Shown: in pieces, positions 37,182-51,700 of the stretch
How positions within the stretch are numbered: the first letter of the stretch is position 1
Layout of the letters: the number at the start of each line of letters is the position of its first letter
Source: Nipponacmea schrenckii
Lineage: Eukaryota; Mollusca; Gastropoda; Lottiidae
Direction of reading: 5' to 3'
DNA length: 64,000 nt
NCBI GenBank assembly: GCA_030562195.1
Contig: JAUJPP010000007.1
Coordinates: forward strand, 4,154,001 to 4,218,000
Made by a program: the position numbers and the translations under genes
The notes under the pieces: generated by a model
What the model was told of the DNA's origin: nothing
Seen by the model: only the letters and a program-made list of their open reading frames with translations
Databases searched by the model: none

Positions 37182-39402
37182 CATCAAGTCAACATTCATA
37201 ATTACTGCTCAATTTATTTATAGATTATAAACACAAGGTTATATCTAATAAAATTTAACTTAATGTAAAATGCAGATAATTTTTCAAATTGTTGTTCTGC
37301 ATGTCTGTTGAAAAGCTAGTATGAAACTTTCTGACTAGGTAATGGGGCTGTGAAAGTTTCTATTATTGAGCCTTTGCATCAATGACAAAGAAATTGGATC
37401 ATAACCCTTAGCACCAACAATCTTGTACACTAGACAAATAGACAAACAGTGATTTGTTTATTCAGCTACATGTATATCAAAAACTGATTAAATAAAATAT
37501 AGTATAAAGAACCCCCAAATTGTCTTGAGACAGGAAGTGTAATTTTAAATCTTAAGTTAATTTATCAGGAGATGCAGTGTTGGTGTAATTGTGGCTTCCA
37601 TTTAATGATACATGTAAAATGTGTTAATAATAGCAATAATGTTTTTATAATGAAATGGTTTATAAGGAAATTATTTAAGTAGGGAATGCTTGTGTCTTCA
37701 GTTCTGAATGTTGCCAGTAGATGTTCATCATCTGACAAGCCGATATTCTGATTTCCTTTCAATTGCAATATTTCTGGACTTTTTTTACCTTTCACACAGA
37801 AGCAAGTGTATTCTGGCATTTTATGCACTATAAGTTTTGGATGAATTTTATAGGTTTTAAATTTATGTACAGAATATCTCAAGGACTAGACATCTACTTG
37901 TAATCCTTTAAAACTGTTGATGGATTACCATGGAAAATGACTATAATGTATGAAATACATGAAGTTGAATTGTAATGGCTTCACAGTTGAGTGAAATAAA
38001 ATTATATATCCTTTTTATGCAAAAAATAAAATATTAAAACTAAAATGAATAATCAAAAGATCTAGGATTCATTGTTTCAAAATTTTTTCGAATGTAATTT
38101 TTACATGAGCAAAAAAACTCAGGATTATCATTGTATTGTTAAGTAAATGACAATCGATTCTGGTTTGTCTATGCAGCTTATATAAAAAGTTTCCAAGTGA
38201 AAAGTAAAAATTCATATTACTTTTTAATTGTTAATTAGTGTTCTGATAAGGGTTTATCTTTAAAGAGGGCATTTGTTAAATTATACACACAAACAAAGGG
38301 CATAGTATCAAAACTACAAGGGAAGTCTGGTTAGAATATGAATTGTTAAACTTATTTTGAGTAGATTATCATGGACAGAATTACTTGGCAATAACATTGT
38401 ATTTGTATCATCATTAGTGCTAAGTAATTTGATATGAATAATGCAGATTTTAAACATACTTGTGTTCAAAGAAAAATTTCTGTTTTTTTACTTTTTAAAG
38501 TAATATTAAATGTGCTTTTTTTTGGCAGTTGAAGTTCTGTTTTGAAGCATTATCAAATTCAAGAGGCAATTGGTCCTTAGTAATGAGTCTATTATAAATT
38601 AACTATATGAAATGAATAGTACTCATCAAGAATCCAGATTTAATTTTAATTCCAAAGAATTTTTTTGTTGGTTCGATTTATAATACCTTTATTGTGTTTT
38701 CTTCTAATCATCCACTTTAAATTTATTGATTTATGAAACACAAGAATGATTGTCTTATTTTTTGCCCAATTAAGTACATTGTTTGTAGAGATACTAAAGA
38801 AATATCCATTCAAAAATGAAATTCTATCAATAAATTGTATGAATAAGACCAGTAGGTCCATATGGTTTTATTATTGATATAAGAGAGAAGTATGTAGTTT
38901 TACATTTTCTATATATGTAATGTGTTTTTATAATAATGTTATAGTATGTATATATAGGGTAGAAATATTAGCTGTTTTGTTAATAAAAAAATAAATCATT
39001 ATATTATAGATTATTTTGTCAATTAAATGCCAAAATAACACTTTAATTCACTTAACAGGTAATTAACATGATATATCATACAATACAAAAATAATGGATC
39101 AGTCACAACATTTCTTTCATCCTACTTATTATACAAAAAATATATAGAGTCTAAGATGTTAGGAGTAAATCGATGGTATTGTTACTTTAAGATATACAAG
39201 AATATATTTTCATTACATGAACCATCTTGTGGAGCCCGGATAGTAACCCCAGTCAGTATCTATTTTGCCATATTATATCAGTGAAAACCTTGAGAGAACA
39301 TAATATTGCACATCATTAGATATCTACTACTACAAAAATGATTAATTACCCCATTTATTTTTATTGTTCAGATCTTTTGATTTTGACATACAAAATCAGA
39401 AA
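37182..39402. other. Tail-to-tail spacer between the two PCGF1-type genes
   Basis: AT-rich sequence with no gene or clear repeat. It holds the AATAAA of the + gene (37,247) and the reverse-strand signals TTTATT at 39,354-39,359 and 39,360-39,365 for the - gene. An open frame at 37,565-37,882 (-) has no recognisable content. Confidence 0.5.
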
Positions 39403-42400
39403 TCAGGTAAAATCATAACTTGAAGCTGAATCTGAATCCTTAAAACGATAGAATAGTATCATTGGTGTTTCCTGAAATAAAAAACAAATATATCAGAAAG
39501 ATTTATTGATACATGTATACAAGACAATTTTTGTTCCAAAAAATAGAACTTTTACATTTTTTGAGATAAAAAAAAAATAAAAGCCATTCTATCATGAACC
39601 GAATTTGGTTTATTAAAACATTGAATCAGGGAATAGTGTATATTAGTTCTATAAACTTACTCTAGTATACCAGTTCATTAAATATATCTGTTTTAATGAC
39701 ATTTCATCTTGCATTTCTTCATCTCCACATAATACTTCCAACTACAATTCATATAAATTTATGCATTCTATTCTTGACTTTTATTCAAATAAAGTATTTA
39801 AAAAATCTATAAACTAGTGATCTCCCTTGAGCAGCTAAACATTTTACTCTCATATAGATAACATTGTTCAGAACACTTCTGATGATTAGGCATGTGAGAT
39901 GCTTGAACAAAAAATGAGCATCTAGAAAGATTTTAGACTCTTAATATATCACTGCCAATTGGAACAAACTACTTACAAGATCAACATAAAATGTGAATTG
40001 TGCTGTTACTTTAGGCAATAGATTTTAATATAGATTAATAATAATACCTTTATATTATTAGTTAATGGCAGTTTTTTATGCAACATAGATTTTATATGAG
40101 ATACTAATACTCTTATAGAACATCTTACAAACTTCTTCTCTAATGGTTGTAACTGAATCCATCTACCATTATGTTGAATTTTCTGTGGACTGGATAAAAC
40201 ATTTATAAAATCATTAGTTTGTTTTATTCTTTTAGCCCACTCTTAATAATCATTTCCGATTCCACAGATTAACACAAAGCACATAACATGAAACACATAC
40301 TGTTGACAATTTATAAATTTAAACACAAAAAGGTTACTGTATTTGAAGATTTTACATAGTTTAAATGGCGATGGAAATCATATATATTATATATCTTGTG
40401 TTGTGTCAACCTATTTTATCAACAATGTGATTTTTAATTTTATGACATAAATATAATGTATTTTGAGGATTACTACGAACCTGTATCTTTCTAAACATAA
40501 ACATATTTGTTCATCATATTTATAAAGATGACCTTGTGGGTTATTTATAATACTAGATAACCTTGGTGCTAAACCTCCAGGTTCACAACCTGAAAGAGAT
40601 AATGAAAATCATATTTATAAATAATTTATTATTTATGACCAGTATTCCACTAAACTGTAAATGACTGCTTAAGAGATAAAATTTAGAATTCCAAACTGTC
40701 TTCCAAATATCCAATATACATTTCCCACAGGCTGAGATAAACCATAATGCCATTCATTTCAAATATATAATTACTTAGAATCATGAACTGGATATAGGTC
40801 ATTAAACTTAAAAATAAATTTGAATCTTGTAGATTGCCAATGCATATTAAACAATTCGTTTTCAAGGTAAAATTCGCAATTTTCAAATGGCGATTAAATT
40901 GAAAGTATACATATTCAAACAAAGCTCAATATATGATGGATAGATCTTGAGGACATACCAAATATCTACCAAAGGTCAAGATCACGATATACGACCCTTT
41001 GAAGATTTTATATTTTTTAATCGTAAAAATCAAATTAAAAAGTCAAAAATCAGTTTGGATCAATCCTTAAGCAATCAATTGTAGATTCAATATACATGAG
41101 AATAACACCGATCAGTGATCACCCCGTGACCCAATTACGATTTAAAGAAAGACATGCACAGTTACTATAGAAGAAATTACAAATTATTCAAATATTTAAA
41201 AGCGTAATTTTTATTAAAATACTAAGTGTTTAAAATAATGGAACGCAATGCAATTATATATCTGGATTTTGTTGTCTCATATACAGTAAGAAACTCTGTG
41301 AAACTCTGAATAATGACAATATTTTAAGAGAGTAATCTTAAAAATTATTGATCTACCTTGTGTTTCTTGGTTGGCATTCCTTGTTCTATTAAATTCTTCT
41401 CTCTTTTTTTCCTCATCTAAAATTTGAAAAGCAAAAAGTAAATTTAAATAACATTATATAATGTTTATAAGCTAGTTTGTAAAATAGGTAACAAAGAAAT
41501 AAATGTCTTAGTATAGATTTTCTTTTTTTTCCACTATATCTTTTACAGATTCTAGGGTAGGGCCATTTAAGTTGTGTCGTTTATGACTTGGGTTTTCAGA
41601 GGATGCAGATAAGAGAGGTTTTTTCACTGTAGCAAAAAAAAGGCAACATACTTTCAAATAAATGTGGTACCAGTTTATACACTATATCTTGTAATGTACG
41701 ATCAGGCCGTAGAAAAAATACTGGCTGAGATTCATGGACTTTCACACTACATTGTGGACATTTCTTAGAACTTTGTAGATATTTTACAATACAACTTTTA
41801 CAGACTGAAATACAAAAGACATTAATAATGCCTTCATATGAAATAGCTCATGTTATGCCTATTTAAGTTTCATGACTGGCTACATCTTTTTGTTATGTAT
41901 CACAGATACTCATCACAGGATATGAAATGAAAATTGTTTTCAAATTCCCACTGTGGGAATTTAATTTAATGCATTGGTATCTCCTTTAATTTCAAATCAA
42001 TCTCATTGGAAATCTGTAGAAACTTACAAGTGTGTAAGCATTCTGTTATTGTGGTTGCATCAATAAAATATCCAGCACATAATGAACATACTATATGTGG
42101 ATTTACATCTCTTATTCTTATTTTTAATGGTACCTAAAACATGAAAAAAATAATCATTTATTATTAATTAAAATAGAAATTGCAGTTTGAGTAAAAAAAA
42201 AAAAACATTTTCTGATATTTGTCCATTATCACCCTCCCCTGCCCCTTTTTTATATTTTTAGATGTTCTTTATTTTGTAGATAAGGTAAGCAAGGTTTGAT
42301 TCAAAATGGGGGATAAGAAAAATCATCAATTTGATGGTAATGTAAAAATACAAGATCTAATTCTACTTTCGATTTGTTTACCTCTTCTTCTTCTGGAATA

Positions 42401-42456
42401 ACAACTCGAATAGGATTAAAGCTTTCTCTAGCCTTCTTCATGGCCAAACTATTCAT
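39403..42456 (-). CDS. PCGF1: Polycomb group RING finger protein 1 (PCGF1)
   Basis: RING subunit of the variant PRC1.1 complex, which monoubiquitinates H2A in the nucleus. Eight exons, from the start: 42382-42456, 42028-42133, 41652-41804, 41357-41416, 40481-40589, 40048-40189, 39661-39741, 39403-39471, all GT-AG and in phase, giving 264 residues (human protein about 259). RING ligands are C41, C44, C57, H59, C62, C65, C76 and C79, with [35 protein letters not shown] follows, then an acidic/basic linker and the RAWUL domain (about 153-264) with [13 protein letters not shown] and KKFVRCSIR. The closeness to PCGF1 rather than PCGF2-6 rests on the long N-terminal extension, the [11 protein letters not shown] string and the RAWUL start. 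It shares its 5' side with HPS1. Confidence 0.93.
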
Positions 42457-42709
42457 TTAAACGATTCAGTTTAAACCACTTCAACACAAGACATAAATGA
42501 AATGAAGAATTTTAACACAGAAAAGAGGATATCAATATTTTTATGAAAATAAAAACAACACAAATTTGCAACCGGAAGTTTCCAACTTGTAGGCCATAGG
42601 ATTATTACCTCCCTTAATGAAGTTCTATTAATAAATCTATAAAGTCATGTGACAGGGAAACGAAAGTAGGGGTTGTTCTAATCATGATCAAAACATTGTT
42701 TGAATCAAA
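42457..42709. promoter_or_regulatory. Bidirectional promoter of PCGF1 (-) and HPS1 (+)
   Basis: The start codons of the two divergent genes are only 253 bp apart. The interval contains CCGGAAGT at 42,572-42,579, a consensus ETS/GABP site typical of animal bidirectional housekeeping promoters, and no TATA box at a plausible place. Confidence 0.7.
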
Positions 42710-42713
42710 ATGA
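42684..42713 (+). promoter_or_regulatory. Upstream open reading frame overlapping the HPS1 start
   Basis: ATG at 42,684 opens a nine-codon frame whose TGA (42,711-42,713) overlaps the HPS1 ATG (42,710-42,712) as ATGA. If it is in the transcript, ribosomes would reach HPS1 by leaky scanning or by termination-reinitiation. Whether the mRNA starts upstream of it is unknown. Confidence 0.5.
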
Positions 42714-45700
42714 AATGCTTGTTGGTTGTTAATCGAATGAACGATGTTCGATTTCTTGATTTTGATGACGACTTTGCTCGTTTTATAAACGAACAGGCGA
42801 TCGAAATTGGTTTACTGCAGGTGACTGAAATTTGGATATTGCTACACTACACAAACACAGCAGTATGTCAATGACATGGCCAACTGTAAAAACAATCCTT
42901 TTCTTATTGTTTTTTTTTTCTCTCGCTGTTGCCACTTTTCGCTAATGCAGGTCAGAGTGACTGACATCATGTAGGTCAGTAGTTAACCCTCGGTCTCAGA
43001 GGGAGGAGGGGGTTAACTATGTGCTTAACAAGCTTTTTGTGTTTTTTTTTTTAATTCATCATCTTCAGAGGGGGCCATATATTTCTAATTAAGATTTGGC
43101 CCCAATAACTAAGGCCTTATGACATGATTAAAGCTGTTAGTCATTTGGATAGAAATAAGCTTTGTACTAAATGTGTGCACAATATATATCCCCTCAGATT
43201 GATATTATCAAAAAAAAAATTGCAACTCTTCTTGAAAGAAATTGTAGCCTAAGCAGTCAATAGTTGAACTAAAGTTTCATAACCATCACACTGTCAGTAA
43301 AAGTAAGTTTATTAGATGTTAATGGTTACTTGATATCATGAATTTATGTTGCAGCCTGAAGATCATGGGTTGGATGCTTACTATGTAGATCCAAATGTTA
43401 TCATGCAGATATTTTCACCACTAGTTTTATCACAATGGTTTCTTATAGAACAAACTAAAAATCCATGTTCCTCAGTAACTTGTGATAATGGATTTATATT
43501 TGTATTTAAACAGGTAAGACTAATGATAAAAGCATCCTGTAAAATATGATAGTAGTTTAGATACTGCTGACAACGAACTACCTCTTTTATACAGTAGAAA
43601 ATTCATTGCTTCATTGCTGTCATCATCCAAATTATGAACTTTGTTTTAGATGGATGATCTATTGTTGGTGGCTATTAATGGAGATGGATCAGAAACGGAG
43701 GAATTATTAATGAAGAAAATTCAAATGTTTTTAAGATTAATTGGATTTTTATTTGGCCCAGCAACAGATGAGTAAGACATTCCTGTTATATTGTTAAGAA
43801 TATAGGATATGCACAAGAGCAGTGTGCATTGTGCAAAAGCATAAGACACCAAGCTGAATGATAGGGAAGTTGAAGGACGACAGTCATTATGTAATGCTTT
43901 TGAAATACAGTGTACGCTGTGTAATCCCATATTCACTGGAACTGCAAAGTAGTGTATTAGAGAGAGTGTGGGAATACTCAGATTTTGAACATAACAACAC
44001 ATATTGGCTATTGATCTGGGTAATATTCAGCACCAAAAAAAACCTACTTATTACTCCCAGGTCCGAATGCCTGCTAAAAACATGTTAAAAAGAAAATTGG
44101 GTAAAAATAGATAACCTATTATTATATTCACATTAAGTTATGTTTGCTTTATCTATCATTTGTTAAAATCTCTTAAAGCATGTCCTCATTCCAGAATTGG
44201 AAGGTATGAAGATAAAAAAGAAAGATGGAATTTTTTAAGAAGATTGTTAGAAACTTGGATGAAGTTGTGTTGTGATGAACAGTCATTTCTAGTAGAGGTA
44301 ATACTCTACATTTCATGTACTGGCACCCATATTGTTTACTTTGTACTGCACTCTTTGCTATATCTATGCCTAAGTGCACAAATGCTGTTTGTTCTACCAC
44401 AAACTAAAACCTTTGAATATTATTACTATACAAAGGAATAACATTTTGCTATTAGTGGTAAACGTGCTGATGTGGATTTGACAATTAAATGTTGTAATTT
44501 TTTATGCTATGTTAATATTAGATATTATTAACAATATTTTCGTTATTGGGGTAACACTTTCTTGGTATAGCACAGATTCTCATGCTGAAAATTGGCTGAG
44601 ACCCGAACGGGATCCGAACCAGCGATCTCGGAATGGTTGCAACACCACTTTCTAAATGACATTAAATCATCTAGATATTTTTAAGTTGACCCAATCCTCT
44701 AATAAGAGACCACCTCATTAAGAGATCATTTTTGCATATTCTTTAAGGGGTCTCTGAAAACAGGTTCTACTGTACATCAGTGGCATGGCATTTTGGATTT
44801 GACTTGATATTTCAGGCTGTAGAAAGACTCCATGTAAATCAGGCTTTAAGTGAGAAATGTATAGAATTATTAGAGGAAGGAGTAGAGAAAATACCAAATA
44901 TACCAACTCATCATGCCTTATTACTAGTCAATAATAAATTACTAGCTCTGTATTCTAAGTAAGTTGTCATCATTATCTTAGTATTCTAATTAGTTTATTT
45001 TTACTAACTCCATATTCTAAGAAGATTAGGCACAAAGTTATTTTTACTAGCCCTTTACATCTTTCTACTACACATATTTTGATATCTGAGTTATAAATGA
45101 TTGGATTTCTTTTTTAGTCAAGGTGCTAATGAACTGCAGCCAGCAGATATTTTGTCCATTATATTATTAGCTAAAGATGTCTTCCCCTCTAAAGAAAGAT
45201 TAGAAGATTTATTTTCAAGATCCTACTCTATTACTCAAGAAGCTGGTCGTACTAGTCAGTTTATTCCCTCTACAGCTAGAATGTCTACTTATACTGGTGA
45301 TGATAGTGAACCTGAAGATGATCAGGTACAGGTGTGGTTGGCTTTTATTGTTTTTGTCATTTATGGCAAGTTTTACGAAGTCACAAACCTTAAAACCTCA
45401 CTGAGATGCAAATCCTGAAGATCTATCAGTATTATTGTGTTAGATGCTTCAATTAATGATTTATTTAAAAACAGTTTGAAAATTTACATTTTTGGAAGCT
45501 TTGAAATAATTGAGTTATTATTTGACAGTACCATAGTGCTCAAACAACACCCAGATCAACACCAACAACTAGTGAAAGTTCAAGGTCGTTTGATAAAGAT
45601 GGTGGTCATGAAGTGTTAGAAGAAAAAGATGGTAATGAAGAAACATCAGATAGCAGACCTAAGTCAGGTACTAGTATCTCATATAGAAAAATAATTTGAT

Positions 45701-48700
45701 CCAAAAGCAATGCAATGAAATATCACTGATATCTTTTTACAATAGTGTTGATATTTTTTATATAAACAATATTTATTTACACTGGATTGGGCAGCAGACT
45801 ATATAAGCCCTATCCAGATAGTGTTGATTGAAATATTTGCAGTCGAATAACAGTGAAATAGTTTGAAGACATATCATAATAATTTGTGAAGAATTCACAT
45901 CTGTTTGCCCTGTATCATTCTATTTTCATGAATGAGCCTGATGATAGATTTTTTATCATTTAATTTTTAGTGTCACCAAATGAAAAAAGCTCACCCTACC
46001 CTCAAGTGTCTGCAACCCATAGTGGACATGAGTCTGATGTATTTTTTACACCTAAAGATGATGTAAGATTAGACAGTTTATATAGATACATTCAGAATAG
46101 TGACACAGTGGGTATTTAAAGTTTTTCTTGAGTTTTTGTTCTTTTTGACTGATTATAAACTTTGATCCATATTTTTGAAGGTCATTAAGACCCTTTATAC
46201 CAGTTTTCTGAGTCAAATCTTAGTAATGGTACTGGTCTTTATCAGTTTATTTATACATATACAAATAATTTCATTTAAAACTAGAATTGCTTACAATTAT
46301 GAACGTATTTCGAGAGCCTTAAAATATTATGTAGGCTAAATTTGCAATTACCTACATCTAGACAATATATTGAATATCATTTGACCTAGTTTTCAGAGTC
46401 ATAAAATAATTAGGTCACACCTTCCGTAACGGTTAATGATGGCGAAAATATGAAAATTATCAATTTTTGCTGTATTTAAGTACACTTATCTCTATGAATT
46501 TTTTAAGTAAGCCAAATTAAAAAAATATCTACTCGTAGACAATATATTGAATATTATTTGACCTAATTTTCAAGGTCATAGATTAAGTGGGTCACACCTT
46601 CCGTACCCGTTAAAGTGACCTAATTTTGAAAAAATCGAAATTTAAATAATTCGAAAGAAAATACGAAATTTGAAAATCGGTCTCCAAGAAAAGGTAGATA
46701 ATGATCCATTGTATCTATGTGCTAAATTTCATCAAAATCGGTCTATCAGTAGTGTCTGAATTTCGGATTTAAGAATTGTAACGAAAATTCAAAATGGCGG
46801 CCGATATGGCAGCTTGACCTAATTATTTAGGTCAAATCAATTACTATTGACAAGTTATATATAAAACATTTTTCACTTTTCACCTAGCAGTTATAGACCG
46901 GAAGTTACGTAATTACGTCATTTGAGGCTAAACCGGAAGTGGAATTTTTTTTTTCACATTTTTTCAAAAAATAAACATATCGCCTATCAACTGTTAAAGT
47001 TTCAAAATTTTACCATTTATATTAAAGGAGAAATCACGGTCTGAAATTTTTGCCGATGACCCTTGAATATTGAATTGCAAATCGTGGATAAAATATTTAA
47101 CCTAATTGCATAAAACCTATAATTGTTAGTTGACAAATACATAGAAGTTTTCAAATCTGAAAATCCGGTCAAAATCGAACTGAAAATAAACTTGCTAAAG
47201 CAAAAAAACCTGAACTTCCGGTTCTCACTTCCTGTCAGAGATAGAACTTCCGGTTTTGTTTTATTTGATAATAGAAATCATTCTAAGATCAACTGTAGAT
47301 TTAGAATTTCTGCACCTTTTACCAGTTTGTCTGCAAACTCATCCAAGAATTACAAAAAAAAAAAAAAAAATAAAATAATCCGAACGATTACAATACGTTT
47401 TCGCCAAAGTCGAAATACGTAATAAGTGCACAAAATTTCACTTGGAATTTGTGCAAAATCAATAAAGATGCTTTGAAAATTAGGGATTGACATCACTGAA
47501 AGGTACTGACCTATGGCAATTATTAATTAAAACACCATTTTAAGTCCATATTATCTTCTTTGTTTTGCAGCCATCTCAGAGTAAAAGGACATCACCAGAA
47601 GTTTTCAATGATTATTGCCGACCTAGAAGTAATACTGCAGCTTCATTTGATGATAGTATAAAAAATACAAGACCTCTGCGATCAGACCTTGTACCGGAAT
47701 ATTGGCGTCAGATGATATTTCTACATACAAGACAATGTGAATATTCACCCCATCAATTACACTGCACACAAGTATTACCTGGAATAGTTCTCATTCTGGT
47801 CACAGAGGTAGGTTAATATAGTTCTCATTCTGGTTACAGAAGTAGGTAACAGCAATAATACACCATACACAAGTATTACCTGGAATAGTTCTTATTTTGG
47901 TCACAGAGGTAGGTTACACTAACTTCACTGTACAAAACATTACCTGAGGTAGTCAGGCCCGCAATCACATAAGTTGTCATAGTCCTCATTTTTGTTAGAT
48001 TTTCTTATTCCTCATTCTATTTATAGTCAAAGAAGAAAGTTAATACTTTTCTCATTTTAGTTACAGAGGTAGGTCACCAATGTAGGTTACTAAAGCCCAG
48101 TTTGATTATGCTTTAAATTTTTGGGCTAATTTCAGGGAATGAGAGGTGCTGTAGCTGGAACTCTGTGTCAGATATTTGCTATTCTAAAAGATTTATTAGC
48201 TGGTAAAAGAGATAAACTAAACAGAGGTCAAGGTCAAAATCTATATGATGTTATAAATTCCTTAATAGCCAAAGTTCAAGGTCATTTGAAAAAAGTTAAG
48301 GTGAGTAACTTACTAATAACATCTTATTGTTAAGTTAGTTGATGAGTGGCGGAGCCAGCCTCCCAAGACTGGGGAGAAAACTGTTAAGGTTGAGGATCAA
48401 AATGATGCAGCTCTTTGGAAGCGCCAACAATTTATGAAAAACATTATTGATTTCATACATCCTGAAACATCCTTTTGAATTGCAGAATGAACAACACCAT
48501 CCATTTTTTTTTTCCTGTATTAAACATGTTCTTAGAACCCTTACTTGCACCCTATCTTGTCCCCTAAAATGAGATCAGTCGGTGCGGGTTTGGAAAAAAA
48601 AAACGTGTGTAAAACCAGTGATATAAAACTATTCCTAAACACTCGACCTCGCAAGTCACGCATATGGACCGAGAACTTACTGCATCCAAAGACCCAGATG

Positions 48701-51700
48701 ATTTCATTGACAGGTTCTCTGAGCAGTACAAGAACTTGAGGATAAAGCTCTTTTAAGAAAACTAAAAAAGAACGATACACATATAAAGTTGAGACTTATA
48801 TTGTTTTTTAGTTTTACAAAAAAAAGCATGCACCAAAATGGTTCGTATTCAGTCTCAACAAATTTCGCTTCTGATAGGGAAACATACCTCATCAGTCACC
48901 TCCCTGTCCCAGCAAGTGCAGATGGTGCCGCTGCTACGGCACTTGGATGGTTTAAGGAGCCCCCCGAATTTAGTAGCTGCCTATTCTTGCCCCCCAAACG
49001 AAAAAGTCTAGTTACGCCACTTGAGCTAACCATTGTGCTATGTTATAAATATTTAAAGATAAAGAGTAAAATAATAATGTGATCATACTCCTATAGAGTA
49101 GTACCAACACTGCCCCACCTAACCCAAGACAATATAAAATACACATACCTGAAAATAAACAAGTTTTTTAAGAGTATCATATGTTCTACAATTAATAGAA
49201 GAAATACATAGAATCCTATTTGCAGAAAGAATACAGTAAGGTTTCTGTTCTTCTAAGTCTAAAATGAACACGAAGAAGAAGGGACAGAAACAAGCAAACT
49301 TTGACTGTTGACATGGAGATGCCGAAAAGTGCTCACTCTGATGTGAACCATAACTCAAAACATCAGAGCCAACCAGTCAAATTGAAGGATAAGACAATAT
49401 AGGAAGTGAAGAGTGTAAATTAATGATTGCTGTAATGAAAAGTGCTCAATTAAAAATTAGGGTGGTTGAAAGGTAACATGTTACTATTCAACAGAAGGCA
49501 CTGGCAGAGGGTTAAGGTGGAGTTCACTATCGGTTAATATGTTAAAATGAGAATAAATAATACTTCTAATATATACTTAAAAGTCAGAAAAACTAATATC
49601 ATAATATAACATTATTATAATGTAAATGGATATATACAAATACTAGTTTCTTTATCTAGTTTACTAAAAGTGTAAAAGTGCAAACTAAAATTAAATTACC
49701 AAATAATCACAAATTTCAGGACATTTTTCACACAATATTAGATTATGTTTGTACTAAGGCGTGAAAGTTATCATAGTGGAGAACCTGCAGGTCCTACATC
49801 TTGTAGAAGCACACAGCCTGGATCCAAAAGATTGATTAAAAACAAGAACATCATTAGATTTCTTTCCTTCAGTTTCTGAAGGGTTATGCTTTTAATGCTG
49901 TGAAGGTTTCAGATCAATTTTGCATTCTAATGCTTTGCTACATCTTGGGGCAAACACATATTATTTATATATTTGTTACAAGAAAGTAGGGGTACAATTT
50001 AGGGCACAAATAATATTTCTAAGGGGGCATTGCCACAGGAGTTATTTACAGTTCCAATAGTGCCATGTATTACCCTATTTCCTACGATAGGAGAATATCA
50101 CATTGTTATTAAATTTCAGCATTTTTGACAGAGTTTGCTCTGTACCTCATATTATTTCCTTAAAATGTGACAAATTGTGCTATTATTTTCTGTACAGGGT
50201 AGAAGTCAGCGTATTGTGTCAGACATTAAAAATCGTTGGGAAAGTGATGATTTAAAAAAGGGATTATTTAAGTATTTAGAATCAGATGCTGGAGCTGAGG
50301 CTGATCCATTGTAAGTATTGCTTATATTATTACTAACTGATTATTACTAGCCAAATGTCTCAAGGGACTATTTGACCATATACATGTATCATTACCAAGC
50401 CATCAAAAACCATAACCATGTAAGCCTACATATATGGTAGTTTGTGATAATTTCATGTGAACCTTAATTTTTTAAGAGGCATATAAAAGATCAAGTATTC
50501 GTTTAATTAAAATTGTATTTTTCAGAATAGAAACCACTCTTTCTGATTTATTTCGTAAATTAAAGGAATTGTTTTCCCTATTGTATCTGTCACCTAAAGG
50601 AGTAAATGAGTCTATAAAGGAAACAATTCTGAACTTACAGAAAAAAATAAAAGTAGAACTAGCTGACTACAGAGATTTTTTAACTGTCAAGGCTCAACGG
50701 AATATACCTATGACATCATATCCTTTGTAAACGTATAGCTAATGTCACATTAGGTAGAGGTAGATTTATGCAGGAATTTTACATAATGGATATGAATTTG
50801 TGATTTATACTGTGCCAGAAATATAAGTGTTTAAAAATGGATAAAAGTAATTTGCAGATATACAGCAGTGAGAAATGTTCCTAGTAGGAAAGTACAAATT
50901 ACAAAAAAAACCTTTGGATGTCATATCCCCAATCTTATTGCTTCTTAAAGAGGCACAGTCTAGGGGTCATTTTGGGCCTTTGTTACATTTAAACAGTCCT
51001 CAGAAATACTCAAGCTCTAAGAAAATCGCAAAATACCTTGAAATATACCTCAAAAATTTCACTTTTTATTTTTTTCCGTGCTGTACGCAGCTGGTCTCCA
51101 GTCAGTCTGAAAATTGTGTGTCCTGTTGACAAAGTCTACAATTGTTATTACTTTCTTTTTGTTTTGTCAGTGTGGGCCTGCGCAGTAGTCTATTTATAAC
51201 TCTTTGATTATCACGACGAACCGTTTTCCAATTACGTTCGTAATATCTTAAGACATTAAGATTTTCATACACGGATAATTATGGATACACATGGATTTGA
51301 AGGCTCAAATTTCAAAGGTAAGCTCTGTAGAGTATTTCTGATTAGCTAAGCAAAAGATTTCATGTGTTTAAGGCTGTCGGATGATTGTCCGAAACAAATC
51401 AAGACTGTGCCCCTTTAAATTTATCAAAAATACAGACAAATAAACTTTTGCTTGTGAACATTTCAGGTGAAGGTCAAACAATGATTCGAAATTTTAGAGT
51501 ATATTTTTTAAGTAATTTCGAGAATATATATATTTTGAGTAAATTTCGAGAATATATATATTTTGAGTAATTTTTGAGAATTTTTGAGAATATATATATT
51601 TTGAGTAATTTTTGAGAATATATCTGTTTTGAGTGATTTTTGAGAATATATATATTTTGAGTAAATTTAGAGAATATATATATTTTGAGTAAATTTAGAG

